From an uncultured Desulfovibrionaceae bacterium (lineage in GTDB: Bacteria; Desulfobacterota; Desulfovibrionia; Desulfovibrionales; Desulfovibrionaceae): 64,000 nucleotides of DNA. The translations under genes and the position numbers were made by a program. The notes beneath the pieces were generated by a model, which was not told the DNA's origin, ran no database searches, and was given only the letters and a program-made list of their open reading frames with translations. The DNA lies in assembly GCA_944324045.1 (NCBI GenBank), contig CALUUT010000006.1:22759-86758 (forward strand). Reading direction: 5' to 3'. Numbering within the stretch: the stretch's first letter is position 1; each line of letters begins with the position of its first letter. Below, one piece after another: positions 63,594 through 64,000 of this stretch.

Positions 63594-64000
63594 CTAACTT
63601 GGGCGTATGAAAAACAGAGTATCCGGGTCTATGAGGATGGGCGATTTTTCATCTATTTTTTCCCTTCTGACGCGAAATTCGCGGCTGTGAATAGTTCGCG
63701 TCGCCCTGGGTTCATGGCTTGAGTCGCACAATATAAGGGTATCGTTTTCGATTGTTTCACCGACCGTCCAGTGAGAAATAACCGGCGTTTCATGGCCGGG
63801 CAAAAAACGGTGAAAGCGAAAGATGACGGTATTGGCATGCGCTCCGACAGGAGAGAGCCAGAGGCGCATTTCCCGCCAGCATAGTTTTTCCGTGCAGGGG
63901 CCTCGGGCGGATTTGCCGGCCCATGGGCGTTCGACGTCCAGAAGGTAGCCCCGAAACCGGGCTATTTCCAAGGCGTCTTCGACCAGCCATAAAAAGTCGG
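63594..64000 (-). CDS. Unknown protein (C-terminal part)
   Basis: The frame is open from the right edge to a stop at 63594, giving the last 135 residues of a protein that starts outside the window. Its visible sequence, including RFRGYLLDVERPWAG, MRLWLSPVGAHANTVIFRFH, and ETPVISHWTVGETIENDTL, matches no family I recognise. Several aromatic and histidine residues are present and no membrane helix. It lies upstream of the flagellin promoter on the same strand, but the gap of over 100 bases and the separate promoter argue against co-transcription. Confidence 0.6.
   Translation of the reverse strand, partial: DFLWLVEDALEIARFRGYLLDVERPWAGKSARGPCTEKLCWREMRLWLSPVGAHANTVIFRFHRFLPGHETPVISHWTVGETIENDTLILCDSSHEPRATRTIHSREFRVRREKIDEKSPILIDPDTLFFIRPS

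Noticed and set aside
1..64000. CRISPR arrays, prophage genes, transposases, toxin-antitoxin or restriction systems
   Set aside because: No regularly spaced repeats beyond the three short mraZ repeats, and no proteins with such motifs on either strand.
1..64000. Further tRNA, rRNA or riboswitch genes
   Set aside because: Only one complete cloverleaf was found. The leaders of carA, liv, panB and pyk show no riboswitch pattern that I recognise; a covariance-model search would be decisive.

Overview
The window reads as a chromosomal segment of a Gram-negative, flagellated, probably anaerobic bacterium of the Desulfovibrionaceae type (Deltaproteobacteria/Desulfobacterota). This is an inference from gene content, not a database match. 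The supporting genes are an NfnAB/sulfide-dehydrogenase-type flavoprotein pair, hypD-hypE for [NiFe]-hydrogenase maturation, a liv-type ABC transporter, formate-dependent purT, a lipid A kinase, an meso-DAP-type murE and a single flagellin gene. Almost all of the sequence is ordinary core genome. I see no CRISPR array, prophage, transposase or defence island.

Layout. 1-460: start of a NitT/TauT-type substrate-binding protein, running off the left edge. 826-3919: rpsL-rpsG-fusA with a promoter and a strong terminator; no tuf or S10 genes follow. 4161-5736: a small SAM-methyltransferase plus a DUF4037 protein, closed by a two-way terminator. 5759-12855 (minus): carB, carA, a phosphomannomutase and a shikimate-kinase-like gene. 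13071-14034 (minus): rplM-rpsI with promoter and terminator. 14306-16704: an HD protein and an HD-GYP protein facing each other. 16903-18321 (minus): pyruvate kinase.

18885-36256: a complete division and cell wall (dcw) cluster in the order mraZ, rsmH, ftsL, ftsI, murE, murF, mraY, murD, ftsW, murG, murC, murB, ftsQ, ftsA, ftsZ, mostly overlapping or closely packed. It is preceded by three 10-bp repeats that look like an MraZ operator. It closes on a perfect 20-bp inverted-repeat terminator shared with htpX. 36433-43231 (minus): htpX, a TrpF-like/double-ABC-ATPase pair, a PHP phosphatase, nfnB, nfnA and a possible 31-residue leader ORF. 43561-49085: an unknown protein, a BI-1 membrane protein, lpxK, rnr and tRNA-Gln(CTG). 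49112-53299 (minus): panC, panB, hypE, hypD. 53558-54816: a MltB-type transglycosylase. 54918-55106: a short element with inverted repeat ends. 55183-61379: livK, livH, livM, livG, livF, purT. 61520-64000: darP, an orphan promoter/operator/hairpin unit, a flagellin gene with a sigma-28-like promoter, and the end of an unknown gene.

How the parts fit. The window joins translation (S12, S7, EF-G, L13, S9, tRNA-Gln, RNase R, DarP), envelope synthesis (lipid II pathway, septum machinery, LpxK, MltB), redox and hydrogenase functions (NfnAB, HypDE), precursors (carbamoyl phosphate, pantothenate, formyl-GAR) and branched-chain amino acid uptake. The least explained items are the inverted-repeat element upstream of livK, the operator-like dyad near the flagellin gene, the TrpF-like/double-ATPase pair, the atypical shikimate-kinase-like protein and the leader ORF before nfnA. 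None of them amounts to a clearly new multi-gene system from sequence alone.
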